Assembly: GCA_025351385.1 (NCBI GenBank)
Contig: JANXWA010000006.1
Location: 55,607-119,606, forward strand
Direction of reading: 5' to 3'
Length of the DNA: 64,000 bases
Origin: Acidimicrobiales bacterium
GTDB lineage: Bacteria > Actinomycetota > Acidimicrobiia > Acidimicrobiales > RAAP-2
The notes beneath the pieces are model-generated. The model made no database searches. It was not told where the DNA came from and worked only from the letters and a program-made list of their open reading frames with translations. Shown one piece after another: positions 1 to 9,086 of this stretch; positions within the stretch are counted from its first letter, which is position 1, and each line of letters starts with the position of its first letter. Both the position numbers and the translations under genes were made by a program.

Positions 1-2
1 CG

Positions 3-2075
3 GGCATCCCCTTCGACGGCCCGATCGGCGCCGTGCGCATGGCCTACACCACCGACGGTGAGTGGGCTCCGCACCCGACCTACGCCGAGGGAGACGCCGC
101 CACCTTTGAGCTCGTCGTCGCCGGTCGTGCATTGACCGACTCGGTTGAGTCCGACGTCGCGATCATGATGGTCGAGGCCGGAGGCACCGAGGGTTCGTTC
201 GAGAAGTACGCCGACGGCGCACCGAAAGTGTCCGAGGAGGTCCTCTCGGCCGGACTCGAGGCGTCCAAGCTCTGGATCCGTGAGGCGATCAACCTCCAGC
301 GCGAGCTCGTCAAGGAGTTCGTCGCCGCTCGCGGGCCGCTGCGCACCTTCGCGTACGAGACGCAGTCCGACTACCAGGACGACGTGCTCGCCCGGGTCGA
401 CGCCGTCGGCAACGCCTCGATCACCGAGGCGAACAAGCTGACGACCAAGTCGGCGCGCAACGACGCACTCGACGCGGCGACGGCCTCGATCATCGAGCAG
501 CTCAGCGCGGAGTTCCCGGACCGCAAGGGTGAGATCAAGGCGGCCGTGAAGTCGGTCACCAAGAAGATCGTCCGCAAGCGCATCGTCGAGGAGGGCGTAC
601 GCATCGACGGACGCAACGTAACCGACCTGCGTCCGCTGGCGGCCGAGATCGACCTCTTCCCGATGACTCACGGCTCGGCGCTGTTCCAGCGCGGCGAGAC
701 CCAGGTGGTCAACGTGACGACGCTCGGCATGCCCCGCATGCGCCAGCAGCTCGACACGATCGGCCCCGACGAGTACCGCCGCTACATGCACCACTACAAC
801 TTCCCGCCCTACTCGGTGGGTGAGACCGGCCGCGTGGGCATGCCCAAGCGCCGCGAGGTCGGCCACGGCATGCTCGCCGAGCGGGCCCTCATCCCCGTAC
901 TGCCGAGCGAGCAGGACTTCGCGTACACGCTGCGCGTGGTCTCTGACGTCATGCAGTCCAACGGCTCGACGTCCATGGCGTCGGTCTGCGGCTCGTCGCT
1001 GTCGTTGATGGCGGCCGGCGTGCCGATCAAGGCCCCCGTCGCGGGCATCGCGATGGGCCTCGTCTACGACGAGGGCAAGTACGTGACTCTCACCGACATC
1101 CTCGGTGCCGAGGACGCGTTCGGAGACATGGACTTCAAGGTCGCCGGCACCGCCGACGCGGTCACCGCGCTGCAGCTCGACACGAAGATCGACGGCCTCC
1201 CGGCCGACGTTCTCTCGAAGGCCCTGCACCAGGCGAAGGAGGCCCGCATGGCCATCTTGAAGGTCATCACCGACACGATCGCCGAGCCCCGCCCGCAGGT
1301 CGCCGAGGTCGCTCCGAAGATCGTCAGCATGGAGATCCCGATCGACAAGATCGGTGAGGTCATCGGACCCAAGGGCAAGGTCATCAACACGCTGCAGCAA
1401 GAGACCGGCGCGGACATCGCCGTGGACGACGACGGTGTCGTCGGCACGGTGACCATCGGTGCCAAGGACGGTCGCGCGGTCGAGGAAGCCCGTCGCCGCA
1501 TCGCCTTGATCCTGGACCCCCCGACGCCCGAGGTCGGTGCGGTCTACCCCGGCCGCGTCGTCAATCTCGCGAAGTTCGGCGCGTTCGTGTCGATCATGCC
1601 CGGACGTGACGGCCTCTTGCACATCTCGAAGATGGCGCCGCTCAACGGCGGCAAGCGCATCGGCCAGGTCGAGGACGTCCTCGAGCTCGGCCAGGCGATC
1701 GAGGTGAAGGTCGACGACATCGACCCGCAGGGCAAGGTCTCGCTCTCGCTCGCTGGCGAGTACGCCGACATGGCGAGCGACGAGGGTGACGCCCGTCCGC
1801 CGCGCGCCCCACGTGAGAGCGCCGACCGTGACCGTGGTGGGCGCGACCGCGCCCCCCGTGAGCGCGCCCCGCGCGACCACGACCGGGCTCCTCGTGACAG
1901 TGACCGAGCCCCGCGCGACAGCGCCGGCTCGGCCCGTCCGGTCCCGTCGTCGTCCTTCGAGGCTGCCTTCGAGGCCGAGTTGGCCGACGAGATCGGCGAC
2001 CTGGGCCCCGGCGGCCCGTCGTTCTCCGAAGGTGAGGGTGGCGGGCGTCGCAGCCCACGGCCTCGTCGTCGTTAG
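3..2075 (+). CDS. pnp: polyribonucleotide nucleotidyltransferase (PNPase), 5' partial
   Basis: Phosphorolytic 3'-5' exoribonuclease. The reading frame is open from the window edge (first whole codon at base 3), and roughly the first 60-70 residues are missing. Visible in order: the end of the first RNase PH domain, the all-helical linker, the second RNase PH domain beginning around RKRIVEEGVRIDGR and containing FQRGETQ, a KH domain (about nt 1325-1500) with GxxG loop GPKGK, and an S1 domain (about nt 1530-1755, FGAFVSIMPGRDGLLHISK). The C-terminus (nt about 1780-2075) is a long Arg/Asp-rich tail with RAPRD-type repeats, unlike the short tails of most PNPases, and probably disordered. The RNase J gene lies 4.5 kb downstream on the same strand. 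Identification is secure; only the start is unknown. Confidence 0.97.
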   Translation, partial: GIPFDGPIGAVRMAYTTDGEWAPHPTYAEGDAATFELVVAGRALTDSVESDVAIMMVEAGGTEGSFEKYADGAPKVSEEVLSAGLEASKLWIREAINLQRELVKEFVAARGPLRTFAYETQSDYQDDVLARVDAVGNASITEANKLTTKSARNDALDAATASIIEQLSAEFPDRKGEIKAAVKSVTKKIVRKRIVEEGVRIDGRNVTDLRPLAAEIDLFPMTHGSALFQRGETQVVNVTTLGMPRMRQQLDTIGPDEYRRYMHHYNFPPYSVGETGRVGMPKRREVGHGMLAERALIPVLPSEQDFAYTLRVVSDVMQSNGSTSMASVCGSSLSLMAAGVPIKAPVAGIAMGLVYDEGKYVTLTDILGAEDAFGDMDFKVAGTADAVTALQLDTKIDGLPADVLSKALHQAKEARMAILKVITDTIAEPRPQVAEVAPKIVSMEIPIDKIGEVIGPKGKVINTLQQETGADIAVDDDGVVGTVTIGAKDGRAVEEARRRIALILDPPTPEVGAVYPGRVVNLAKFGAFVSIMPGRDGLLHISKMAPLNGGKRIGQVEDVLELGQAIEVKVDDIDPQGKVSLSLAGEYADMASDEGDARPPRAPRESADRDRGGRDRAPRERAPRDHDRAPRDSDRAPRDSAGSARPVPSSSFEAAFEAELADEIGDLGPGGPSFSEGEGGGRRSPRPRRR

Positions 2076-2082
2076 TCCTACC

Positions 2083-2125
2083 AGGCCCGTGTCGCGCAGT
2101 CGCCATGATTGCTCGGCACGGGCCT
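2083..2125 (+). terminator. hairpin downstream of pnp
   Basis: The arms AGGCCCGTG (2083-2091) and CACGGGCCT (2117-2125) are perfect complements of 9 bp around a 25-nt loop, starting 8 nt after the pnp stop. There is no T-tract, so it may act as an RNA-stabilising 3' hairpin or a weak terminator. Confidence 0.45.
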
Positions 2126-2154
2126 CGTGCACTCCGTAGCGTAGGGAGGTGCCC

Positions 2155-4848
2155 GTGACGAACGCTTCGCTGCCCGAGAGGTGGTGGCGACCACTCTCAC
2201 GCGGCGACCGTCTGGCCGTCGGGTTGATCCTGCTCTTCCCACTGGTCCTGTTCGGCCTCCCGGCCCTCGTCGGCCACCCGTCGATCGTGGCCGACAACCT
2301 CATCCAGAACTTCCCGTTGCGCGTCTTGACGGGCGAGCAGATCCGGTCGGGCCACCTGCCGCTGCTGAACCCGCTCGCGAACTCCTCGACCCCGTTGCTG
2401 GGCGGGATGAACGCCGGCTCCTTCTTCCCCGCGACGTTCCTCTTTGTGATCATGCCGGCGGTCCTCGCGTGGGTGCTCAACCTGGTCCTCGTCTACGTCG
2501 CAGCGGCGCTCGGCATGTTCGCACTGCTGCGCTGGCACCGCATACGCACCCTGTCGGCGACCGTGGCGTCGTTGGTGTTCGCCTACACCGGATCGATGAT
2601 GGGCCAGATGGTCCACCTCGGGGTGATCCAGGGCTTCGCGATGCTCCCGTGGGCGATATTGGCCCTGCTCGCCTTGGCCCGCGCCCTTCGCGCACTGAGG
2701 CCAGGGGCGCGGTGGCGCGAGACGCTGCGCGCGGTGGCGCCAGGCCTGCTCTCCTTCGCGGTGCTCTGGGGGCTCGAGTGTCTCACGGGAGAGCCCCGGG
2801 CCATCGCCGAGATCGAGCTGCTGACGATGATCGTTGTGCCGTGCGTGGTGTTCGTGCGCAGTTCGTACCAGCCCGTACGGTGGCGCGAGCGGGCCCTCTA
2901 CGTCGTTGCGGTCGTCGTCGGAGTTGGCTGGGGCGTAGTGATTGGCCTGGCCCAACTGCTGCCGGGATGGAACTTCATCGCCCAGTCCCAGCGCGCCTCG
3001 ATCTCGTACAGCTTCTTTGGCGCCGGGTCGCTGTACCTGCGCTGGACGACGCTGCTCTTCGACCAGACCATCATCGGCTCCAACGGCTTCTTCGGCCAGC
3101 CGAGCTTCTTCACGAGCTACAACCTGCCCGAGGTGACCGGCTACGTCGGGGTGCTCGCGCTGGTCGCGGTCGCCGGCTTCCTCGCCCGACTGACGCGCCG
3201 GGGCTGGCGCGGCGAGGAACGCGACTACGCCCTCTACTTCGTCGTGGTCGTCGTGGGCCTACTCGCGACGTGGGGGAGCCAGACGCCGCTCGGCTACGTC
3301 TTCCAGCAGATTCCCCTCTTCGGCAGCACCCGTCTGCAGAGCCGAAACGTCGTGCTCGTCGACCTCGGGGCGACCATCCTGCTCGGCTGGTGGCTCAACC
3401 GGCTCGAGGCGCGTGACCTCGATGGTGCGGGACTGAGCGCACGGCGCCGATGGCTCACCCTGGCGCCGGCCGTCGCGACGGTCCTGCTATCGCTCGCGAT
3501 GGTGGTCCGGGGGCCGGAGATCGTGCGGTGGATCGGGGCGCCGAAGGGCGTGTCGAGCATGGCCAGTCACGAGACCCTCACGCTGGTGCTCCAGGTGCTG
3601 GTCGCCGGGTCGATCTGCGCCGTCGTGCTCTGGTCGCGCCGGCTGGTCCACTTCGTGCGATGGCTCGTGGTGATCACGGCGGTCGACGTGGTCGTCTTCC
3701 TGCTCTTCTGCTCGACCGGCATTGTCGCGGGCAACGTGAACGTCATGCCGTCGCGGGCCAACGCCCTCGGCCAGCTCGGCGGTGCCGGACGCTTCGCGCT
3801 GGTCGACCCGACCCGTCAGCACTTCAACGAGTTCGTCGCCATCGGGGCGCCGAACCTGAACGTCTTCACGGGGGTCCCGAGCGTCCAGGGCTACGGCTCG
3901 CTCATCAACTCGCTCTACGGCAACGTCACCTACACCCATCCGCTCTTCAGCCTCGATTCCTGTCGACTGGTCCACGGGACGTTCAAGCCCCTGCGCCTCG
4001 CGGCCGTCGTGATCGCCGCGGACGTCCTCGCGACGCCGGTCACCTCCTCGACCCCGCACCCGATCTGGTGCCAGACCCTCTCGAGCGTGACGAACGCGCA
4101 GCGCTACTTCGGCCAACGTTTCGCGGTGCACGACATCACGCTCGAGGGCGACCATGGGTCCACGGTCTCGGCCGGGCCGGTGACGGCCCAGCTGCTCGAC
4201 GCGAAGGGGCGAGCCTTTGGACCCATCATCGTCGAGCTTGGCGCGCCGACGATGACCTTCGACTTCGGACCGGACCACCTGACCGCCACCGGCGTGCAGC
4301 TGAACGCCCCGGCCGGCGCCGTGCTCTTCTCGACCACCGTCTCGCAGAACTTCCACCGCCCCTCCTACCGTCTGAACGGCGGCTTCCAACAGGCCCTTTC
4401 GACCAGGTCGTGGCGGGTCGGTCCGACGACCGGAACGTTGACCATCTTTCGCGCGGTCCACGTGCTGGCGTCGGCGTGGCTCGAGGCCCCTACGACGCAC
4501 TCGAGGATCACGTCGATCCGCGACGCCAGTTGGGGCGACTCGTGGATCACCGTGCGCACCGAGCAACCCGCGATCCTGCGGCGTTCGAACGAGTGGTTGC
4601 CGGGTTGGCGTGCGACGGCCGTCAACACCGAGACCGGACGGAGCCGCTCGCTCGTCGTCGAGCGTTCGGGCCTGATCCAGCGCGTGACCGTGCCGGCGGG
4701 AAGGTGGCAGGTCCACTTCCACTACCACGCGCCCTACATCGAGCTCGGAATCGCCACCTCGGCACTCGGCTCGATCTCGTTGATCGGGGTCGTCGCCCTC
4801 TATCAAGGTTGGTTCCGTCGAAAGTCGGACGGTAGGGTTCTGGAATGA
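2155..4848 (+). CDS. YfhO-like multi-spanning membrane protein
   Basis: A protein of about 897 residues. The N-terminal two thirds is strongly hydrophobic with many predicted membrane spans, and a large hydrophilic C-terminal part follows from about residue 530 with one last span near the C-terminus. The early loop DNLIQNFP (about residues 47-54) followed by NPLANSS and GGMNAGSFFP resembles the first loop of YfhO and other GT-C-fold glycosyltransferase-like proteins, so transfer of a lipid-linked sugar to an envelope polymer is plausible but unproven. A GTG at 2149 is also in frame, but AGGGAGG (2143-2149) overlaps it and sits 5 nt before the GTG at 2155, so I use 2155. The gene ends by overlapping the dapB start by 4 bp, implying co-transcription. 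Confidence 0.75.
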   Translation: MTNASLPERWWRPLSRGDRLAVGLILLFPLVLFGLPALVGHPSIVADNLIQNFPLRVLTGEQIRSGHLPLLNPLANSSTPLLGGMNAGSFFPATFLFVIMPAVLAWVLNLVLVYVAAALGMFALLRWHRIRTLSATVASLVFAYTGSMMGQMVHLGVIQGFAMLPWAILALLALARALRALRPGARWRETLRAVAPGLLSFAVLWGLECLTGEPRAIAEIELLTMIVVPCVVFVRSSYQPVRWRERALYVVAVVVGVGWGVVIGLAQLLPGWNFIAQSQRASISYSFFGAGSLYLRWTTLLFDQTIIGSNGFFGQPSFFTSYNLPEVTGYVGVLALVAVAGFLARLTRRGWRGEERDYALYFVVVVVGLLATWGSQTPLGYVFQQIPLFGSTRLQSRNVVLVDLGATILLGWWLNRLEARDLDGAGLSARRRWLTLAPAVATVLLSLAMVVRGPEIVRWIGAPKGVSSMASHETLTLVLQVLVAGSICAVVLWSRRLVHFVRWLVVITAVDVVVFLLFCSTGIVAGNVNVMPSRANALGQLGGAGRFALVDPTRQHFNEFVAIGAPNLNVFTGVPSVQGYGSLINSLYGNVTYTHPLFSLDSCRLVHGTFKPLRLAAVVIAADVLATPVTSSTPHPIWCQTLSSVTNAQRYFGQRFAVHDITLEGDHGSTVSAGPVTAQLLDAKGRAFGPIIVELGAPTMTFDFGPDHLTATGVQLNAPAGAVLFSTTVSQNFHRPSYRLNGGFQQALSTRSWRVGPTTGTLTIFRAVHVLASAWLEAPTTHSRITSIRDASWGDSWITVRTEQPAILRRSNEWLPGWRATAVNTETGRSRSLVVERSGLIQRVTVPAGRWQVHFHYHAPYIELGIATSALGSISLIGVVALYQGWFRRKSDGRVLE

Positions 4849-5615
4849 AACGCATCGGTATCGTCGGCGGCGCCGGTCGGATGGGTCAAGTGATGGCCGA
4901 AGGGCTCTCGGCGGCGCCGGACCTCGAAGTCGTCGCGCTCGTGGACGTGCACGAGCCCGAGGAACTCTTCGGCGCCGTCTACGCCCCGTCGCTGGAGGAT
5001 CTCAAGGACTCGTCCCTGGACGTCGTCGTCGACTTCTCGGTCCCCGACAGCGTGGTCCACTCGGCGAACTGGTGCGCGGACCACGGCGTGGCGCTCGTCA
5101 TCGGCACGACCGGCTTCTCGGAGGCCCAGCGCGCCGAGGTCGTGAGCGCCGGCCAGAAGGTGGGAGTCGTGATGACGTCGAACTTCTCGATCGGCGCCGT
5201 CCTCGCCGAACGCTTCGCCGTACAGGCCGCCCCGTACTTTGAGCGCGCCGAGATCATCGAGATGCACCATGATCGCAAGGTCGACGCTCCCTCGGGGACC
5301 TCGATCGCGACGGCTAACGCCATCGCCCAAGCGAGAGCCGCGGCGGGACGCGAACCGATGCAGGACCCGACGACTCGCACCACGCTCGACGGCGCGCGCG
5401 GCGCCGACGCCGGGGGCGGCGTGCGGATCCACTCGGTGCGCCTGGCGGGCCTCGTCGCCCATCAGGTCGTGCTCTTCGGCGGACCGGGCGAGGGCCTCAC
5501 CATCCGCCACGACTCGTTCGACCGTCAGAGCTTCGTGCCCGGCGTGGCGACCGCAGTGCGCGCCATTGACGCGACGCCACGATTCCTCGATAGCATTTCG
5601 TCGCTCGTCGAGTGA
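4845..5615 (+). CDS. dapB: 4-hydroxy-tetrahydrodipicolinate reductase
   Basis: Reduces hydroxy-tetrahydrodipicolinate to tetrahydrodipicolinate with NAD(P)H in the cytosolic diaminopimelate/lysine pathway. The 256-residue length is normal. The N-terminal dinucleotide-binding loop GGAGRMG is at residues 8-14. The family signature EMHHDRKVDAPSGTS, with the catalytic His pair and Lys and the substrate-binding SGT, lies near residues 138-153. Its ATG overlaps the TGA of the upstream membrane gene (ATGA), and dapA follows after 37 bp. A 6-bp hairpin (5622-5637) lies in the gap to dapA. Confidence 0.97.
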   Translation: MKRIGIVGGAGRMGQVMAEGLSAAPDLEVVALVDVHEPEELFGAVYAPSLEDLKDSSLDVVVDFSVPDSVVHSANWCADHGVALVIGTTGFSEAQRAEVVSAGQKVGVVMTSNFSIGAVLAERFAVQAAPYFERAEIIEMHHDRKVDAPSGTSIATANAIAQARAAAGREPMQDPTTRTTLDGARGADAGGGVRIHSVRLAGLVAHQVVLFGGPGEGLTIRHDSFDRQSFVPGVATAVRAIDATPRFLDSISSLVE

Positions 5616-5652
5616 ATCGAGGCCGTCTCGCGACGGCTGGTAACTTCGTCTT

Positions 5653-6549
5653 ATGACCGCACCTCGATTCGGACGCGTCCTCACCGCCATGGTGACGCCC
5701 TTCGCGCCCGACGGAACGATCGACTTCGACGTGGCCATCGAATTGGCCGAGCACCTCGTCGCCGAGGGCAGTGACGGCCTGGTACTGGCCGGCTCGACCG
5801 GGGAGGGCTCGGCCCTGTCGGACCAGGAGAAGCTCGAGCTGTTCGCCTGCGTCGCCGGGGCGGTCGAGGTCCCGGTGCTCGCCGGCACGTCGTCCGCGGA
5901 CACCGCCCGATCGGTCGCCCTGACGGGCCAGGTGGCCGCCACCGGCGCCAGCGGGATCCTGGCGACCACTCCCGCCTACGCTCGACCGAGCCAGGCCGGC
6001 ATCGCCGCGCACCTCGGCGCGATCGCGGAGTCGACCGAGCTGCCGGTCATGCTCTACGACATCCCCTCGCGCACCGGACGAAAGATCGCCGTGTCGACGA
6101 CGATCAACCTCGTGCAGACGCACTCGAACATCACCGCCCTGAAGGACGCGTCCGGCGACCTCGTGTCGGCCGCGCACCTGAAGGCCGTGCTCGGCGACGC
6201 CCTCGACCTCTACAGCGGCGACGACGCGCTGATCCTGCCCTTCATGGCGATCGGGGCCGTCGGTATCGTGTCGGTCGCGGCGCACTGGGCCGGCCCCGAG
6301 TTCGCGGCCCTCGTCCAGAGCGTCGAGCGGGGCGACTGGCGCGAGGCCCGGCGCCTCAACGAACTGCTCGTCGCGAGCTGCGCCTTCGAGGGCACCGAGT
6401 CCTACCCCAACCCGATGCCGAGCAAGGCCGTCCTGCGGGCCCTCGGCATCAACGTCGGACAGTGCCGTCTGCCGAACGCCGCGAGCGACGCCATGCTCGA
6501 CGCCGCCGCCACCGCGCTGGTCACCACGCTGCGAGCGGCCCGTGCCTAA
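5653..6549 (+). CDS. dapA: 4-hydroxy-tetrahydrodipicolinate synthase
   Basis: Condenses pyruvate with aspartate semialdehyde, the first committed step of diaminopimelate synthesis. A TIM-barrel class I aldolase of 298 residues. The GSTGEGSAL substrate loop, the catalytic Tyr in LYDIPSRTG (about Y135) and the Schiff-base Lys in LKDASGD (about K164) are all visible. It is the next gene after dapB. The last 8 bp overlap the start of the RNase J gene, so dapB, dapA and rnj are likely one transcript. Confidence 0.97.
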   Translation: MTAPRFGRVLTAMVTPFAPDGTIDFDVAIELAEHLVAEGSDGLVLAGSTGEGSALSDQEKLELFACVAGAVEVPVLAGTSSADTARSVALTGQVAATGASGILATTPAYARPSQAGIAAHLGAIAESTELPVMLYDIPSRTGRKIAVSTTINLVQTHSNITALKDASGDLVSAAHLKAVLGDALDLYSGDDALILPFMAIGAVGIVSVAAHWAGPEFAALVQSVERGDWREARRLNELLVASCAFEGTESYPNPMPSKAVLRALGINVGQCRLPNAASDAMLDAAATALVTTLRAARA

Positions 6550-8203
6550 GGCCAACGTCCGCGTCACGTTCCTCGGCGGCCTCGGCGAGATCGGGCGCAA
6601 CTGCGCCGCCATCGAACAAGACGGACGGATCGTCGTCGTCGACGCTGGCCTGATGTTCCCCGAGCCCAACATGTACGGCGTCGACATCATCCTGCCGGAC
6701 TTCCGCTGGCTGATCGAGCGGCGCGACCGCGTCGACGCGATCGTGCTGACCCACGGCCACGAGGACCACACCGGGGCGTTGCGCTACCTGGTGAAGGACG
6801 TCAACGTCCCGATCTACGGATCGGCCCTCACGCTCGGCTTCGCCCGCCACCGCCTCACCGAGGCGAAGGTCGCCAAGGACCTCACGTTCATCGAAGTCGC
6901 CGACGGCGAGCGTCGAAAGATCGGTCCGTTCGAGGTCGAGTTCATCCCCGTCACCCACTCGGTGCCGAGCGCGCACGCGCTGGCGTTCCATACGAGCGTC
7001 GGGATCATCGTGCACTCGGGCGACTTCAAGCTCGACCTCACTCCGATCGACAACCGGCGAACCGACATTTCGCGCCTGGCCGCATTGGGCGACGAGGGCG
7101 TGGCCCTCTTGCTCTGCGACTCCACCAACGCCGAGGAGCCGGGCTTCACCGCGTCGGAGCGCTCGGTCGGCGGCGCGCTGCGCCGCCTCTTCCTCGAGCG
7201 TCCCGAGCGTCGCATCGTCGTGGCCTGCTTCGCCAGTCATATCCACCGCGTCCAGCAGATCATCAACGTCGCCAAGGAGCAGAACCGCAAGATCGTCCTC
7301 ATGGGCCGTTCAATGGAGTCCAACGCCAAGCTCGCGCGAAAGCTCCATCTGCTGCACGTCGACGCCGCGGACCTGATCGACATCGAGAACATCGACCGCT
7401 ACGCGCCCGGTGAGGTCTGCGTCATCTGCACCGGCAGTCAGGGCGAGCCCCTCGCCGCGCTCTCCAAGCTGTCGCGCGGCGACGCGCGGTTCCTGAAGGT
7501 CGGCGCCGACGACACCGTGATCCTCAGCTCGCACCCGATCCCGGGCAACGAATGGACGGTCGGACGGGTCATCGACGACCTGCACCGCGCCGCGGCCGAG
7601 GTCATCCACTCGGGCCACGAGCCGGTCCACGCCTCGGGCCACGCTCGCCAGGGCGAGCTGCGCACCTTCCACCAGCTGCTTCGTCCGCGCAACTTCGTTC
7701 CGGTGCACGGCGAGTACCGTCACATGGTCCACCACGCCGAACTGGCCCACTCGATGGGTCTCTCGCCCAAGCACGTGCTGATTTGCGAGGACGGCGACCA
7801 GATCGACGTGACCGCCGCGGGCATCAAGCGCGCCGGCCAGGTCCCCGCCGGCTTCCACTACATCGACGGTAGCGCCGGCGACCTCGACGAACGCCCGCTG
7901 GAGGAGCGTCGGATGCTCGCCGAGTACGGCGTGCTGCAGATCTCGGCCGGCGTCGACCAGGACCGTGGCACCATCGTCCAGCCGGTGCGCCTCACGGCGA
8001 GGGGCTGGTTCGAGGGCGAGCACGACCGCAGCCTCATCGACGCGGTCACCCACGAGGTCCGTACGGCGATCGAAGCGTCCTTGCGTGACGGCAACCGTGA
8101 CGCGGAGTCGCTCAACAAGGTGGCTCAACGGGCGGCCGGCCGTCTGCTCGGCCAGAAGTACCGCCGCCAGCCCGTGCTGCTGGCGGCGATCGTCGTCCTC
8201 TGA
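6542..8203 (+). CDS. rnj: ribonuclease J
   Basis: Metallo-beta-lactamase/beta-CASP RNase with 5'-3' exo- and endonuclease activity in mRNA decay and rRNA maturation. A 553-residue protein starting at GTG 6542. The metal-binding motif THGHEDH is at about residues 70-76, with further zinc ligands HSGDFK and CDSTN, and the beta-CASP region carries CTGSQGEP and HASGHA motifs; HGEYRH follows. It overlaps dapA by 8 bp. Co-occurrence with pnp just upstream places two major RNA-decay enzymes in one locus. Convergent with the next gene, only 7 bp away. Confidence 0.96.
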   Translation: MPKANVRVTFLGGLGEIGRNCAAIEQDGRIVVVDAGLMFPEPNMYGVDIILPDFRWLIERRDRVDAIVLTHGHEDHTGALRYLVKDVNVPIYGSALTLGFARHRLTEAKVAKDLTFIEVADGERRKIGPFEVEFIPVTHSVPSAHALAFHTSVGIIVHSGDFKLDLTPIDNRRTDISRLAALGDEGVALLLCDSTNAEEPGFTASERSVGGALRRLFLERPERRIVVACFASHIHRVQQIINVAKEQNRKIVLMGRSMESNAKLARKLHLLHVDAADLIDIENIDRYAPGEVCVICTGSQGEPLAALSKLSRGDARFLKVGADDTVILSSHPIPGNEWTVGRVIDDLHRAAAEVIHSGHEPVHASGHARQGELRTFHQLLRPRNFVPVHGEYRHMVHHAELAHSMGLSPKHVLICEDGDQIDVTAAGIKRAGQVPAGFHYIDGSAGDLDERPLEERRMLAEYGVLQISAGVDQDRGTIVQPVRLTARGWFEGEHDRSLIDAVTHEVRTAIEASLRDGNRDAESLNKVAQRAAGRLLGQKYRRQPVLLAAIVVL

Positions 8204-8210
8204 GGCACCC

Positions 8211-8984
8211 TTAGGGTTCGGACTTGTCCGGTTCGCCGTGGTCGGCGTTGTCGCGACCGGTTCGCCAGTGCGCCTTCACGCTGATCGCCCCTTCGTCCAG
8301 CCCACGATCGAGCAGCGCGAACCTCACGGCCTTCAGTGTCGTGAACTCGCCAAACAGGTACGCGTGTCCGACGTCGGGCGGGAAGGCGAAGGCGGCGAGG
8401 CCGCTCAGCAGGCCGGCCGCGTCGTTGCGCAGCCGGCTCTGGCGATCGACGAAGATTCCGGTCACGCCGAGACCCTCGGCGAAGTCGGCGGTCAATGCGT
8501 CATCGGGATGATCGATCTCGACGATGAAGATCGCGCGGCCCGGCGCCTCGATGCTCTGGGCCAGCCGGTAGAACGCGGCGAGGCCGGTTGAGTCGCCGAC
8601 GAATAGGTGCCAGTCGGCCGCCTCGTCGAGGGTGATCTTTCCCCGGGGCCCGATGACGTCGACGTGGTCGCCGGGACTGGCGTGGCGCGCCCAGGCGCTG
8701 CCCGGGCCGTCGTGGCCGGTCGTGATCCACAGCGTGAACCGGTCGAGGTCGTGGTCGGCCGCTCGCACGCTGTAGCGCCGGCGCACGAGCTTGCCGGCGG
8801 AGTTCTCGACCTGAATCATCACGTCACTTCCCGCGACTCCCGTCAGAACGGTCGCCGGGCCGCCGAGGACGACCTCGCGGACCGAGGCGCTGAGCTGGGT
8901 GGACTGGACCACCTCGCAGACCCTCGCCATGGCGCCGAGTCGCTCGGCCAGTTCGATCGAGGACTCGTTCGGCTTCAGGGTCAC
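8211..8984 (-). CDS. siderophore-interacting protein, FAD/NADPH ferric reductase family
   Basis: A ViuB/SIP-type flavoprotein of 257 residues that would release iron by reducing ferric siderophores in the cytoplasm. The flavin-binding RRRYSVR is at residues 68-74, followed by the GPRGK loop and the C-terminal family signature HWRTGRDNADHGEP; family members commonly have YWR-G-x(n)-H there. It starts with GTG 8984; an internal ATG at residue 19 is an alternative. It is the only minus-strand gene in the first 21 kb and no siderophore transport gene lies beside it. Confidence 0.88.
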   Translation of the reverse strand: MTLKPNESSIELAERLGAMARVCEVVQSTQLSASVREVVLGGPATVLTGVAGSDVMIQVENSAGKLVRRRYSVRAADHDLDRFTLWITTGHDGPGSAWARHASPGDHVDVIGPRGKITLDEAADWHLFVGDSTGLAAFYRLAQSIEAPGRAIFIVEIDHPDDALTADFAEGLGVTGIFVDRQSRLRNDAAGLLSGLAAFAFPPDVGHAYLFGEFTTLKAVRFALLDRGLDEGAISVKAHWRTGRDNADHGEPDKSEP

Positions 8985-9063
8985 CGGTCCAGCCTAACGG
9001 CGACGTCCGGGACCTTTCGGGCGAGCGACACGCGCCGAACGCCGCGGCCATTGGCACCCGGAG

Positions 9064-9077
9064 CGAACCTTCGTTCG
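9064..9077. promoter_or_regulatory. putative LexA (SOS) box upstream of ftsK
   Basis: The perfect inverted repeat CGAAC-CTTC-GTTCG has the same half-sites and 4-bp spacing as the boxes at lexA and at the LysM-nrdR operon in this window. It ends 9 bp before the ftsK ATG. The inner four bases deviate from the RNRY consensus at two positions. Confidence 0.6.
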
Positions 9078-9086
9078 GTAAGTTGG

